Shown here piece after piece: positions 8,681 through 17,266 of a DNA stretch of 64,000 nucleotides (positions within the stretch are counted from its first letter, which is position 1; the number at the start of each line of letters is the position of its first letter). Position numbers and translations under genes: made by a program. The DNA lies in NCBI GenBank assembly GCA_027482185.1, contig JAIXWF010000011.1, positions 310,001 to 374,000 of the forward strand. The letters run 5' to 3'. Below the pieces are notes generated by a model. That model worked only from the letters and a program-made list of their open reading frames with translations, had not been told where the DNA came from and did no database searches. Source of the stretch: Opitutaceae bacterium. GTDB taxonomy: Bacteria; Verrucomicrobiota; Verrucomicrobiia; Opitutales; Opitutaceae.

Positions 8681-9646
8681 ATGGCCGGACCCGGACCCGC
8701 CATGGTTGAACGCGAGATCACTGCCATCCCTCCCCTCACGCCCGCGGAGCGTTCGGTCGTCGAAAGCCACTCCCTGCTGAACCTCTACAATGTCGTGCGC
8801 GGCGAGCTCACGAATCTGGGCGTGCTGCTCGCGGAAAACGAAAACCTCTTCGCCGCCGCCCTCGATGCCTGCGACCGGCGCGTCGCCCGTGTCGCGGCCG
8901 CCGGCACGGCCCTGGCGGACGCGGTGCGCGACCAGGAGTTCGAATCCATCGTGCACCTCGAGATCGAGGCGCGGCTCGACCAATTTCCCGCCCGGCGCAC
9001 CGACCCCGAGGTGCACACCTCGATTTCCAATCTCGATTCGTTTCTCTGGATCCTGCACGTCCGCACGCTCGAGTTCTCGGCGCGGGCCGCCGCCCCGGGA
9101 CGCTGGGTGCAGCTGAACGCAGCCGACCTCGTCGCCGATTTCCAGGAATGGTTCCGCGGCCTCGAGCAATTCAGCCACGGCCGCCTGCACTTCGTCTACA
9201 ACCTCGCGCTGCAGGGCCCCCGCGACACCTACGTCGACCTGTGCTTCGAAGGCCGCCACGGCGGCCTGATCCGGATTCCCGCCGTGCTCAAGGACGTGCT
9301 GCGCGATCTCGTCGCCAACGCCCGCAAATACACCGCGCCGGGCGGCCAACTGCGCGCCGCGCTGCACTGCGGCGCGGACGGCGTGCGCATCGCCGTCGAC
9401 GACACGGGCCGCGGCATTCCCGCAGAGGAAATCGAATCCGTCGTCGGTTTCGGCCGCCGCGGCAGCAACGTGGGCGACGTGCGTTCGCTCGGCGCCGGCT
9501 GCGGGCTGACCAAGGCCTTTCTCGTCACCCGCGAACTCGGCGGCCGTTTCTGGATCGCCTCGGCGGTCGGCCGCGGCACGCGGGTGCGCCTGCACATCCC
9601 GGCGGAGAGCGGCCCGGGCCCTGCGGACGCCAGCCTCCTCGGCTGA
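8681..9646 (+). CDS. Soluble histidine kinase-like ATPase protein
   Basis: 321 aa from ATG 8681; ATG 8702 is an equally possible start and removes seven residues. The C-terminal half is a GHKL ATPase: N-box DLVANARKYT, G1 box DDTGRGIP, a G2-like SLGAGCGLTKAF and the closing GTRVRLHIP. In the N-terminal half VVESHSLLNLYN resembles an H-box with a possible phosphoacceptor His, embedded in helical sequence. No transmembrane segment or input domain is recognisable, so it is probably a cytoplasmic sensor kinase that receives its signal from a partner. No response regulator is adjacent. Confidence 0.8.
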   Translation: MAGPGPAMVEREITAIPPLTPAERSVVESHSLLNLYNVVRGELTNLGVLLAENENLFAAALDACDRRVARVAAAGTALADAVRDQEFESIVHLEIEARLDQFPARRTDPEVHTSISNLDSFLWILHVRTLEFSARAAAPGRWVQLNAADLVADFQEWFRGLEQFSHGRLHFVYNLALQGPRDTYVDLCFEGRHGGLIRIPAVLKDVLRDLVANARKYTAPGGQLRAALHCGADGVRIAVDDTGRGIPAEEIESVVGFGRRGSNVGDVRSLGAGCGLTKAFLVTRELGGRFWIASAVGRGTRVRLHIPAESGPGPADASLLG

Positions 9647-9658
9647 CGCCGCGTTCCC

Positions 9659-12600
9659 TCACGGCTTCGGCAACGGCACCTGCTGCTGCGTGCGCAAGTA
9701 GGCGATGAGGTCGCGGACCTCGTCGTTCGACAGTGTCTTGAGCAGCCCCTCGGGCATCAGCGACACCGGCGACTTCTCGCGCGCCTGGATGTCGGCCTTG
9801 GCCACCACGGTCTCCTGGCCGACCATGCGCAACGTCACCTGCTGTTCATCCTCAGCGGCCACGTTGCCCGCGAGCGTACGGCCGTCGCGGGTCGTGATCG
9901 TGGTGAGGTGGTAGCCCTCCTGCATCACTTCGCTCGGGTTCACGATTTCGGTGAGGATGTAATCGAGGTTCGCGCGGTTCGAGCCGGTGAGGTCGGGACC
10001 GATCTTGCCGCCGGTCCCGTAGAGGGTGTGGCAGGCGCTGCACGTGCGTTCGAAAACAGCGCGGCCGTTCGGCAGGTCCGCGCGCGCGAGCACGCCCTCG
10101 TTCAACCGCCGCTTCAGGGCCGCCATCTCCGTGAGTTTCGCCTCGTCGGGCACGGCCAACGGTCCCCAGAAATCGACGAAGCCCGGCCCGAGCACGCGCT
10201 GCAATTGCCGCGCCGCGAAGGCGGAGATTTCCGTCTTCGCGATTCCCTGCGACTTCAAGGCCGCCAGCAGCCGCTCGGCGCTGGGCCGCCGCGCCGCCAG
10301 CGTCAGCACCGCTTCCGCGCGGTCCACCGCCGGCCACGCGGCAAAACGCGCCAAAATCGCCTCCGCGAGTTTGCGATCCTCGAAAGCCGCCGCCGCCCGC
10401 AGCGCGTCGCGGCGCAGCGCGGCGTCGTCGAGCAACGCGATCACCGCCGGCACGGCCGGGACGTAGGCGTCGCGGGCAAACGCCGCCAGGATCTCGCGCC
10501 GGCGGCCGGCCTCGGCTGCCGGATTCTGCAGGATCGCCAATTGGGCCGCCGCGGCCTGGGCGTCGCCGAAGCGTTGGCCGATCTCCAGCAGCAGGGCGCG
10601 GATGCGCGGCGTTACCCCTTGCTGCAGGGCCGACGCCGTCGTTTCCCAGTTCGCCGGCGCCGCCGCCTCGCGCCGACCGAGGCCGGCGAGCCCGTCGCGG
10701 AAGCCCTCGAGCAACGCCTCGCGAAGCTCGGCGCCGCGGGCCGTCCCGATGGCCGCCGCCACCGCGTCGAGTTCCCGGGCCGCCGTGGCCCGCCGCGCGG
10801 CGAATTGCTGCAGCCGCGGCAACGCGCCCTGCGCGGCCAGTGCCAGCGCCCGCGCGGGCTCCGCCGCCACCAGCGGCTCGAATGCAAACCAAAGCAGTTT
10901 CGGCAGATTGTGGTCGGCCGCGTCCCCGCCGTGGCGCAGCAGGGCGCCGACAATTTCCCAGCGCTCGGCCGCGGGCAACCGCAGCGCCATCGAAGCGAGG
11001 TAGCGCCGGACCACCGGAGAGGGATCCTCCGCCGCCAGCCGCGCGAACTCCGCCGTGACCGCGGGTCCGGGCGAGCCGCCCTCGCACAGCAGTTCGATCG
11101 CCCAACCGCGCACGTAGGGTTCCGGCGCGCGCAGCAACTCCGCGAGGCGCGCCTGCGGCAGATTGCCCGTCACATGCAGCGCCCACAGCGCCCGCAGCTT
11201 CCGCGCCGCCGAGTCGCCCGAAGCGAACAGCTCCCACAGTTTTGCCGGCACCTGCGGATCGAGCCGGCCCGCCGCCGCGCGCTGCTGCAGCTGCAAACGG
11301 GCGCGGCGCACATACCAGTCGTTCCGGTGCGTCTGCAGTTGCACGAGCTCGAGGTCGCTGCGGGCCGCAAGGTCCAGCCCGGTCGGGTTGGCGAGACCCT
11401 TGGGAGCGAAACGGAAAATGCGGCCGGTGCCCTTGTCGTTGACGGAATTGCCGCAGATGTCGGCGTCGTGCCAATCGAGGATGTACACGGCGCCGTCGGG
11501 CCCGGTCTCGACGCTGAAGCCGATCCACTGCGGATCGTTGGCGAGCAGCGCGTCGTCGCCGTGCCGGCCGATGAAGCCCGAGCCCGCCGGTTCGAGCACG
11601 TCGGTGAGCAGCGCGCGTTCGTGGAGATTGGCCATGAAGATGCGGTTGCGGTACGCGGCCGGAAACTCGTCGGCGAGGTAGATGCGCGCGCCGCCGTGGG
11701 CGGAACGGTGGCGGTGGTCGGCGATCGTCTTGATGTCGTCGTAGACGTACGGGTTGATGTGCCGGCCGCCTTGGCGGTGGTAGATGCCGTTCGGGATCAC
11801 GTGCCAGAGGTGCGGGATGACGCAGGCGGTGATGAACATCTGGCCGTGGTCGTCGAAATCGAGCCCCCACGGGTTGCTGAAGCCGTGCGCGACGATCTCG
11901 AAACGGTCCTTGGTCGGATGGTAGCGCCACACACCGCCGTCGATGTATTGGCCGCCGACCACCGCCATCTTTTCGGGAAACGCCTCGCCCGTGCGGTACA
12001 GTTTCCCACCGTCCGCCGGTTTGCCGACGGTCGAGCGCGTGGCGTAGCCCTGGCAGCCGTACAGCCAGCCGTCGGGCCCCCACGTGAAACTGTTGAGCGT
12101 CTCGTGCCGGTCCTGGATGCCCCAGCCCGTCAGCCGGATCTCGATCTTGTCCGCGTCGGCGCGGTCGTCGCGGTCGCGGTCCGGCACGAACAGCAAATTG
12201 GGCGGCGCACCGAGCCAGAGCCCGTCGAAGCCCACGGCGATCGCCGAAGGGAACGGGATGCCTTCGAGAAACACCTTCCGCGTATCCATTTTCCCGTCAC
12301 CGTCCGTATCCTCGAGAATGACGATTCGGCTGTCGCCCGAGTTCGCGAAGCCCTCGCGCCGGTTCTCGTAGTCGCGGTTCTCCGCCACCCAGAGCCGGCC
12401 GCGGTCGTCCCAGCAGAACGCCATCGGCTGCGTGATCGCGGGTTCGGCCGCCGCCAGTTTCACTTCGAAACCGGATGGCACGGTCATTTTCGCGACCGCC
12501 TCCTCGCCGGTGAGGAACTTCGCCCGCTTGCCTTCCTCGCGCGCGAGCAGCCACACGGCGCTGTCCAGGTTCTCGCCGGTGTAATCCTTCCACGCTTGGT

Positions 12601-13465
12601 CGATCTGCAGGTCGCTGAATCCGCCGGTGTAGGCGACGAGGCGGTGCCGCACCGTCACGGTCTTGCCGGCGGCGATTTTCCAGTCGCCCAGGATCGCGCG
12701 GCTCGGGCCGACGCCGAATTGGCCGTCGACGCGCCAGGGCTGCGGGTAGCCGGGGTTGAGCGGATGGTCGAAGATCGCGAAGTGGGCCTGGTCGGTACGG
12801 CCCGGGACCTGCAGGCCGACGTCGAGCCACACGGCGCGCTGGCCGTTGGCGCGCTCGCCGCGCTGGCGGTTGCTGTTCACGATCGCACCCGGCATCCCGC
12901 TGCGCCAAGGCATGCGGACGAAAAGGCCGCCGTAGGCATATTCCGAAACGATGACCTCGGCCACCGCCTCGCCGGTCCATTCCAGATCGAGCAGGAAACG
13001 CCCCTCGCTCTCGCGCATCGACCACCGCTGCGTTTCCCGCAGCACCGGATTGCCGTCCGCGCCGAGCAGGTCGTAGTCCGTGCGCCAAACGACTTCCTCG
13101 CCCCGGGCGGCGATGACCTGCAGCCCGGTGCGGCGCCAATAACCGGCCCCCGGGTTGTGGAAGTAGTCGCGGCCGTTGAGCCGCGTCATTCCCCAATAGA
13201 TCCCGGTCTGGTGCCGGTGGTGGCCCGGACTGAATTCCGTCAGCACGCCCTTGCCGTCCGGTGCGGCGATCGGATGCAGGTAGGGCCGCATCTCCGCGCC
13301 GGCCTGCTGCACGAGCACCGGTTCGCCGCCGCCGGAACGGAACACGGAGATCGTGCCCCCGACGGCGTCTTCCTTGACTTGCAACGGCGCCGCTACGGCG
13401 ACGGCGGCCAGACCGGCGGACCAAAGGAGACTGCGCAGGACGGCCCGGAAGGTAATCGGCATCAT
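9659..13465 (-). CDS. Giant secreted PVC-type dehydrogenase/c-type cytochrome fused to a DUF6807 (PmoA-like) domain
   Basis: 1268 aa from ATG 13465, chosen because it gives a signal peptide (LRSLLWSAGLAAVAVAAP); the open frame continues upstream without family similarity. Residues about 28-310 match the DUF6807/PmoA-like fold (SPGHHRHQTGIYWGMT). About 330-740 is the membrane-bound dehydrogenase beta-propeller of planctomycetes and verrucomicrobia (FCWDDRGRLWVAENRDYENR). A helical HEAT-like stretch follows, and the C-terminus holds a c-type heme site CSACH near residue 1142 with GPDLTGSNRANLDYIL. Expected role: periplasmic oxidation of a sugar or polyol with electron transfer to the heme. The fusion of the first two domains is the notable point. 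Confidence 0.88.
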   Translation of the reverse strand: MMPITFRAVLRSLLWSAGLAAVAVAAPLQVKEDAVGGTISVFRSGGGEPVLVQQAGAEMRPYLHPIAAPDGKGVLTEFSPGHHRHQTGIYWGMTRLNGRDYFHNPGAGYWRRTGLQVIAARGEEVVWRTDYDLLGADGNPVLRETQRWSMRESEGRFLLDLEWTGEAVAEVIVSEYAYGGLFVRMPWRSGMPGAIVNSNRQRGERANGQRAVWLDVGLQVPGRTDQAHFAIFDHPLNPGYPQPWRVDGQFGVGPSRAILGDWKIAAGKTVTVRHRLVAYTGGFSDLQIDQAWKDYTGENLDSAVWLLAREEGKRAKFLTGEEAVAKMTVPSGFEVKLAAAEPAITQPMAFCWDDRGRLWVAENRDYENRREGFANSGDSRIVILEDTDGDGKMDTRKVFLEGIPFPSAIAVGFDGLWLGAPPNLLFVPDRDRDDRADADKIEIRLTGWGIQDRHETLNSFTWGPDGWLYGCQGYATRSTVGKPADGGKLYRTGEAFPEKMAVVGGQYIDGGVWRYHPTKDRFEIVAHGFSNPWGLDFDDHGQMFITACVIPHLWHVIPNGIYHRQGGRHINPYVYDDIKTIADHRHRSAHGGARIYLADEFPAAYRNRIFMANLHERALLTDVLEPAGSGFIGRHGDDALLANDPQWIGFSVETGPDGAVYILDWHDADICGNSVNDKGTGRIFRFAPKGLANPTGLDLAARSDLELVQLQTHRNDWYVRRARLQLQQRAAAGRLDPQVPAKLWELFASGDSAARKLRALWALHVTGNLPQARLAELLRAPEPYVRGWAIELLCEGGSPGPAVTAEFARLAAEDPSPVVRRYLASMALRLPAAERWEIVGALLRHGGDAADHNLPKLLWFAFEPLVAAEPARALALAAQGALPRLQQFAARRATAARELDAVAAAIGTARGAELREALLEGFRDGLAGLGRREAAAPANWETTASALQQGVTPRIRALLLEIGQRFGDAQAAAAQLAILQNPAAEAGRRREILAAFARDAYVPAVPAVIALLDDAALRRDALRAAAAFEDRKLAEAILARFAAWPAVDRAEAVLTLAARRPSAERLLAALKSQGIAKTEISAFAARQLQRVLGPGFVDFWGPLAVPDEAKLTEMAALKRRLNEGVLARADLPNGRAVFERTCSACHTLYGTGGKIGPDLTGSNRANLDYILTEIVNPSEVMQEGYHLTTITTRDGRTLAGNVAAEDEQQVTLRMVGQETVVAKADIQAREKSPVSLMPEGLLKTLSNDEVRDLIAYLRTQQQVPLPKP

Positions 13466-13578
13466 GGGGAAAGGGGTTCGGAACCGGCGCAGCCAAGCGG
13501 ACAACCGCCCGCCGCGGCAACCCGAAGTCGCGGGTTGCGGAAGAACGAAACGACGCGCCGCCGTCGCCGCGCGCCCGC

Positions 13579-14310
13579 CTATTCCGGTTGCGGGGACTGC
13601 GGCGCGAGGAGCGTGAGCTCCGGATCGCGCAGCCATGACGCGGTCTTGGCGCCGGTGAGTTGCGCGGCGACCACCGCCGGCCGCACGCCGATGCCCCGCA
13701 GCGCGAAGGCCGCCGCTTCGCGCACGACCGTCTCCAGATTTCCCCGGTACGACACCGGGGGCCGACCGGCCAAGCGCATCAAACAAATCATGGAGGCGGT
13801 GTGATGCATGAACCAGAATAGGTTTTCATCCGCTCCGTCCGCCGCTTCGCAGTCCCCGGCCGCCCGCGCCGCCGCGAGGCCGGCCCCCAATTGCTTCCGC
13901 AGCATCCGGAACCGGGGCGCCATCAGCACCGTCCGCGCAAACCGGCCGTCCTCCACGAGACTGCGGTAGAGCAGGCGCAGGGACGTGTCGGCGTCGGCCG
14001 CGCGCTTGATGACGATGCTGCGGACGACGAAGTAGACGAGCCGCGCCAGCATTCCGGTGCCGGGGGCGAGCCCCGCGATACGCCGGTAGTCGAGCTCGAA
14101 GCTGTGCGCGCAGTACTCGTAGATCTCGCGGTTGAGCGCTTCCTTGCTGGGGAAATGCCGGAAGAGCAGGGCCTCCGAAATGCCGGCGGCGGCGGCCAGC
14201 TCGCGGGTCGTGACGCCGTCGAAGCCTTTCCGGGCGAGCAACGGCAGCACGGCGTGGGCGATGGCGGTCTTGCGCTGGTCGGCGGGCAGGCGGCGGCGGG
14301 GTCGCGGCAT
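13579..14310 (-). CDS. TetR family transcriptional regulator
   Basis: 243 aa from ATG 14310. The N-terminal helix-turn-helix is clear: VTTRELAAAAGISEALLFRH followed by FPSKEALNREIYEY, the usual TetR DNA-binding layout at residues about 30-70. The remainder is helical and forms the ligand-binding domain, with no family-specific motif I recognise. It is divergent from the TonB receptor gene, and a perfect inverted repeat lies in the shared control region, so autoregulation and control of the receptor are likely. Similar 14-base sites occur at the two other control regions of the nucleoside island. Confidence 0.93.
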   Translation of the reverse strand: MPRPRRRLPADQRKTAIAHAVLPLLARKGFDGVTTRELAAAAGISEALLFRHFPSKEALNREIYEYCAHSFELDYRRIAGLAPGTGMLARLVYFVVRSIVIKRAADADTSLRLLYRSLVEDGRFARTVLMAPRFRMLRKQLGAGLAAARAAGDCEAADGADENLFWFMHHTASMICLMRLAGRPPVSYRGNLETVVREAAAFALRGIGVRPAVVAAQLTGAKTASWLRDPELTLLAPQSPQPE

Positions 14311-14382
14311 GGTCGAAAAAGGGGTCCGTTCAGGCTGACCGGTGGCCCCGCGGCGCGGCAAAACATTTCGGCGGCCCGCCGC

Positions 14383-14398
14383 TAGTAAGCGTTTACTA
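14383..14398. promoter_or_regulatory. Candidate TetR operator (perfect 6-4-6 palindrome)
   Basis: TAGTAA-GCGT-TTACTA is a perfect inverted repeat in an otherwise GC-rich control region. It lies 72-87 bases upstream of the TetR start and 60-75 bases upstream of the TonB receptor start. Size, symmetry and position are those of a TetR operator. The 14-base core AGTAAGCGTTTACT recurs in related form at 18772 and 29938. Confidence 0.72.
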
Positions 14399-14458
14399 AC
14401 TTTATTCCCGTCCCCGGGACGGCGGCACGTGAAATGCTTTCCCGCCGCACCCACCACC

Positions 14459-16954
14459 ATGAAATCCGTTCCCGCGAAAGTCTGGCGTCCGGCGCTCGCC
14501 GCCGTGCTGCTGTCCGCTCCCGCCGCCTTCGGCCAGCCGGCCGCCGGCGAGCCCATCACGAAACTCGAGAAGTTCGTCCTCGACGAGAAGACCGTCGATC
14601 CCGTCGGCGTCATCCCCAACGCCCCGGCCGACTCCGTCTTCGGCATCGGCCTCAAGTCGATCGACACCCCGCGCTCCATCAGCGTGGTCACCGCGGAGAT
14701 GATCGACCTCTTCGACATCGACGACATCAACGACCTCGTCGCCCTCGCCGCCGGCACCTACACGAGCTCCTTCTTCGGCGTCGCCGGCGCCCTCGATATC
14801 CGCGGCGCCCCCGGCGAGACGTTCTTCCGCGGCATGAAGCGGATCAAGAACCCGGGCAATTTCCCGACCCCGATCGGCGCCTCCGACCGCATCGACATCG
14901 TCAAGGGCCCGCCCTCGCCGATCTTCGGCCCCGGCCCCATCGGCGGCTACCTCAACTTCATCCCCAAGTCCGCCCGCGCCTCCACCGGCCGCTACCTCGG
15001 CAAGCCCACCGGCAAACTCACCGCCACCCTCGGCGCCTGGGACAAACGCGTCGCCACCGCCGAGGTCGGCGGCCCCGCCCCGCTCGCCGGCAAGAAAGGC
15101 GGCTACTACGCCTACATCCTGACCGAGAACTCCGGCAGCTTCTACGACAACAGCTTCCAGGACCAATTCATCCTGCAGACTTCGTTCGACTACGATCTCA
15201 CGGATTCGGTCCGGCTCCAGTTCGGCGAACAGTACCACTACTACGCCGGCACCGAAAACGCCGGCTGGAACCGCATCTCGCAGAACCTGATCGACAACCA
15301 CGTCTACATCACGGGCAGCCCGCCCAGCGTCGACACCGACGGCGACGGCCGCAACAGCGCCGCCGAACTCGCCGCCGCCGGCCTGACGGTCCTGAACTTC
15401 GCCATCGCCAACAAGCCCTACGGCAACACGAACCCGGCCGCGCCGAACGCGTTCTACGCGCTGCTCAATCCCGGCACCACGAAGCTCGAGCGCAACCAGG
15501 TCCTGATTGCCGAGGAAGACCTCGCCGACTCCAAGAGCTTCGGCGCCTTCGTCGACGTCACCAAGACGTTCCGCAACGGCGCGACGCTGACGAACAAGAT
15601 GTTTTTCGACTACCTCGACCGCTTCAAATACGCCGCCTACGGCTTCTCGCAGAAGCAGGAAGCGACGACTTTCGAGAACAAGCTCGTCGGCGAGTTCTCC
15701 TCGGGCACCACCGAAGGTTTCAAGGCCAGCAACGCCGTCGCCGCCTCCTACTACTTCAACCACGCCAACGGCCGCAGCGACACCTCGAGCGAGATCTTCG
15801 AGCGCCGCGACATCTCCAAACCGTCGACTTCGATCGACAAGATGCACCACGCCGCGCTCCGCCCCGACCTCAAGCCTTGGAACAACGACATCACGTCGAA
15901 GTACACGGACCTCAGCCTCGGTTTCGTCTCCAATCTGAGCTGGAAGGATCGCACCCATCTCGTGCTCGGCGGCCGCGTCGACTACATCCCGAAGATCACC
16001 TCCAAGCAGAACGGCATCGGCGCCCCGCTCGTGCGCCCCGCCCCCCTGCCCGGCCGCGTGCAGTTCGCCCGCGGCGAAGTGGTCGAGGGCGACGACAAGG
16101 ACACCTCGTGGAACGTCAGTCTTTCCCAGAACCTGATCCGCAATTCCGGCAACATCGACGAACTGACGGTGTACGGCACCCGCGCGCGCCAGGCCCTCCT
16201 GAACTCCGGCCAGGCCGGCGAAGTCGTCCCGGGCATCGTGATCTCCGGCGCCCTCAACGGCACCAACCTCAAGGAGGCCGGCTTCAAGACCTCCCTCTTC
16301 AAGGGCAAACTCTTCGCCTCCGTCGCGCTCTACGAACAGGAACGCGTGGGCGTGTCCGACGGCGCCGTCGACACCACCGTGACCTCGACCAAGGGCCGCG
16401 GCACCGAACTCGAGGTGCGCTGGGTCCCGGTCAAGGAGTTCACCCTCTCCCTCGCCGCCAACTGGCAGAAGACGGTCTACAACCCGCCGCTCGTCCTCCA
16501 GCCCTCCGGCCTCTTCTCCGTCAACGCCGGCACGCAATGGGGCAATCCCGCCATCACCGGCGTCCCCGGCGCCAATTCGTACGGCGGCACCGTCTTCTCC
16601 GTCGTGCCCGCGGCCCTCGCTTCGACCGATTTCCACGAGCGCGCCGGCGTGCCCGACAAGGTCGTCAGCCTCACGTCCTCGTACCAGTTCGCCAAGCACT
16701 TCACCGCCACGCTGAGCGCGACCTACCAGGCCTCCGTCGCCGCCGACCGCTTCAAGTCGGTCATTCTGCCCTCGGCCACGGTCCTCAACGGCTCCCTCAC
16801 CTACCACGTCGGCGATTGGGGCTTCAAAGTCTCCGTCACCAACATCACCGACGAATGGTACTACCGTTCGAACTTCCCCGACATCTTCGGCGGCGCGGTG
16901 GTGCTCCCGATGCCGGAACGCGGCTACGAGTTCAGCGCTTCGTTCAAGTTCTGA
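14459..16954 (+). CDS. TonB-dependent outer-membrane receptor
   Basis: 831 aa from ATG 14459 with a signal peptide (ALAAVLLSAPAAFGQ). The plug domain starts directly after it (about residues 40-190), with DTPRSISVVTAEMIDLF, LDIRGAPGETFFRG and RIDIVKGPPSPIFGPG, the last being the usual plug-barrel hinge. The rest is a beta-barrel rich in aromatic alternating strands and ends in SASFKF, the terminal-Phe barrel signature. No STN domain, so no trans-membrane sigma signalling is expected. The family usually imports siderophores, cobalamin or sugars. Here the gene opens a purine-nucleoside island and shares a palindromic operator with a TetR gene, so a nucleoside or nucleic-acid-derived substrate is possible (inference). 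Confidence 0.92.
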   Translation: MKSVPAKVWRPALAAVLLSAPAAFGQPAAGEPITKLEKFVLDEKTVDPVGVIPNAPADSVFGIGLKSIDTPRSISVVTAEMIDLFDIDDINDLVALAAGTYTSSFFGVAGALDIRGAPGETFFRGMKRIKNPGNFPTPIGASDRIDIVKGPPSPIFGPGPIGGYLNFIPKSARASTGRYLGKPTGKLTATLGAWDKRVATAEVGGPAPLAGKKGGYYAYILTENSGSFYDNSFQDQFILQTSFDYDLTDSVRLQFGEQYHYYAGTENAGWNRISQNLIDNHVYITGSPPSVDTDGDGRNSAAELAAAGLTVLNFAIANKPYGNTNPAAPNAFYALLNPGTTKLERNQVLIAEEDLADSKSFGAFVDVTKTFRNGATLTNKMFFDYLDRFKYAAYGFSQKQEATTFENKLVGEFSSGTTEGFKASNAVAASYYFNHANGRSDTSSEIFERRDISKPSTSIDKMHHAALRPDLKPWNNDITSKYTDLSLGFVSNLSWKDRTHLVLGGRVDYIPKITSKQNGIGAPLVRPAPLPGRVQFARGEVVEGDDKDTSWNVSLSQNLIRNSGNIDELTVYGTRARQALLNSGQAGEVVPGIVISGALNGTNLKEAGFKTSLFKGKLFASVALYEQERVGVSDGAVDTTVTSTKGRGTELEVRWVPVKEFTLSLAANWQKTVYNPPLVLQPSGLFSVNAGTQWGNPAITGVPGANSYGGTVFSVVPAALASTDFHERAGVPDKVVSLTSSYQFAKHFTATLSATYQASVAADRFKSVILPSATVLNGSLTYHVGDWGFKVSVTNITDEWYYRSNFPDIFGGAVVLPMPERGYEFSASFKF

Positions 16955-16981
16955 CCCGCGGCGCCCAAGTTCCTCCCTTCG

Positions 16982-17010
16982 AGACCGGCCTTCGCGGCCG
17001 GTCTTTTTTT
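16982..17010 (+). terminator. Rho-independent terminator of the TonB receptor gene
   Basis: AGACCGGCC, loop TTCGC, GGCCGGTCT forms a perfect 9-bp stem followed by seven T residues, 27 bases after the stop codon. Canonical form. Confidence 0.92.
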
Positions 17011-17012
17011 GC

Positions 17013-17055
17013 GTAGCCCGGCGCTTCAGCCCGCGTAGCCCGGCGCTTTAGCCCG
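17013..17055. repeat. Two direct REP-like units
   Basis: GTAGCCCGGCGCTTCAGCCCG (17013-17033, described by its ends) and a second copy differing only by C to T (17035-17055) follow the terminator. They match one arm of the palindrome at 23452-23511 beside the RAYT gene. The likely interpretation is REP elements mobilised by that transposase family. Confidence 0.65.
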
Positions 17056-17266
17056 GGTTCTGAGTGGTCAGCATTCAGCCGTCAGCTCTCAGCATTCAGC
17101 AACCAAAGTTGACCCCACCGCCTTCCGCCGTACGCCCACCGCGATCCGGCCCGCGCATCCCCGCCGCGAAGCCGCCCGGCAACCCGCGGCCCGCGTTCCG
17201 CGCTTCACTTCAGCTTAGAGCTTAAAGCTTACCGCTTACAGCTCCCAGCTCTCCGCTTCGCATCTC
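17056..17266. repeat. Low-complexity intergenic word repeats
   Basis: No gene is supported between the REP units and the end of the deaminase gene. The stretch contains reiterated CAGCATTCAGC / GTCAGCTCTCAGCATTCAGC words (about 17069-17100). Nearer 17210-17265 there are AGCTTAGAGCTTAAAGCTTA / CAGCTCCCAGCTCT words. Such reiterations look like decayed tandem or dispersed repeats. Confidence 0.5.

Noticed and set aside
9908-13804. 1298-codon open frame on plus opposite the cytochrome protein
   Set aside because: It is antisense to the recognised gene, has no motif, and is rich in Arg/Val/Ala/His as expected from mirrored GC-rich codons.
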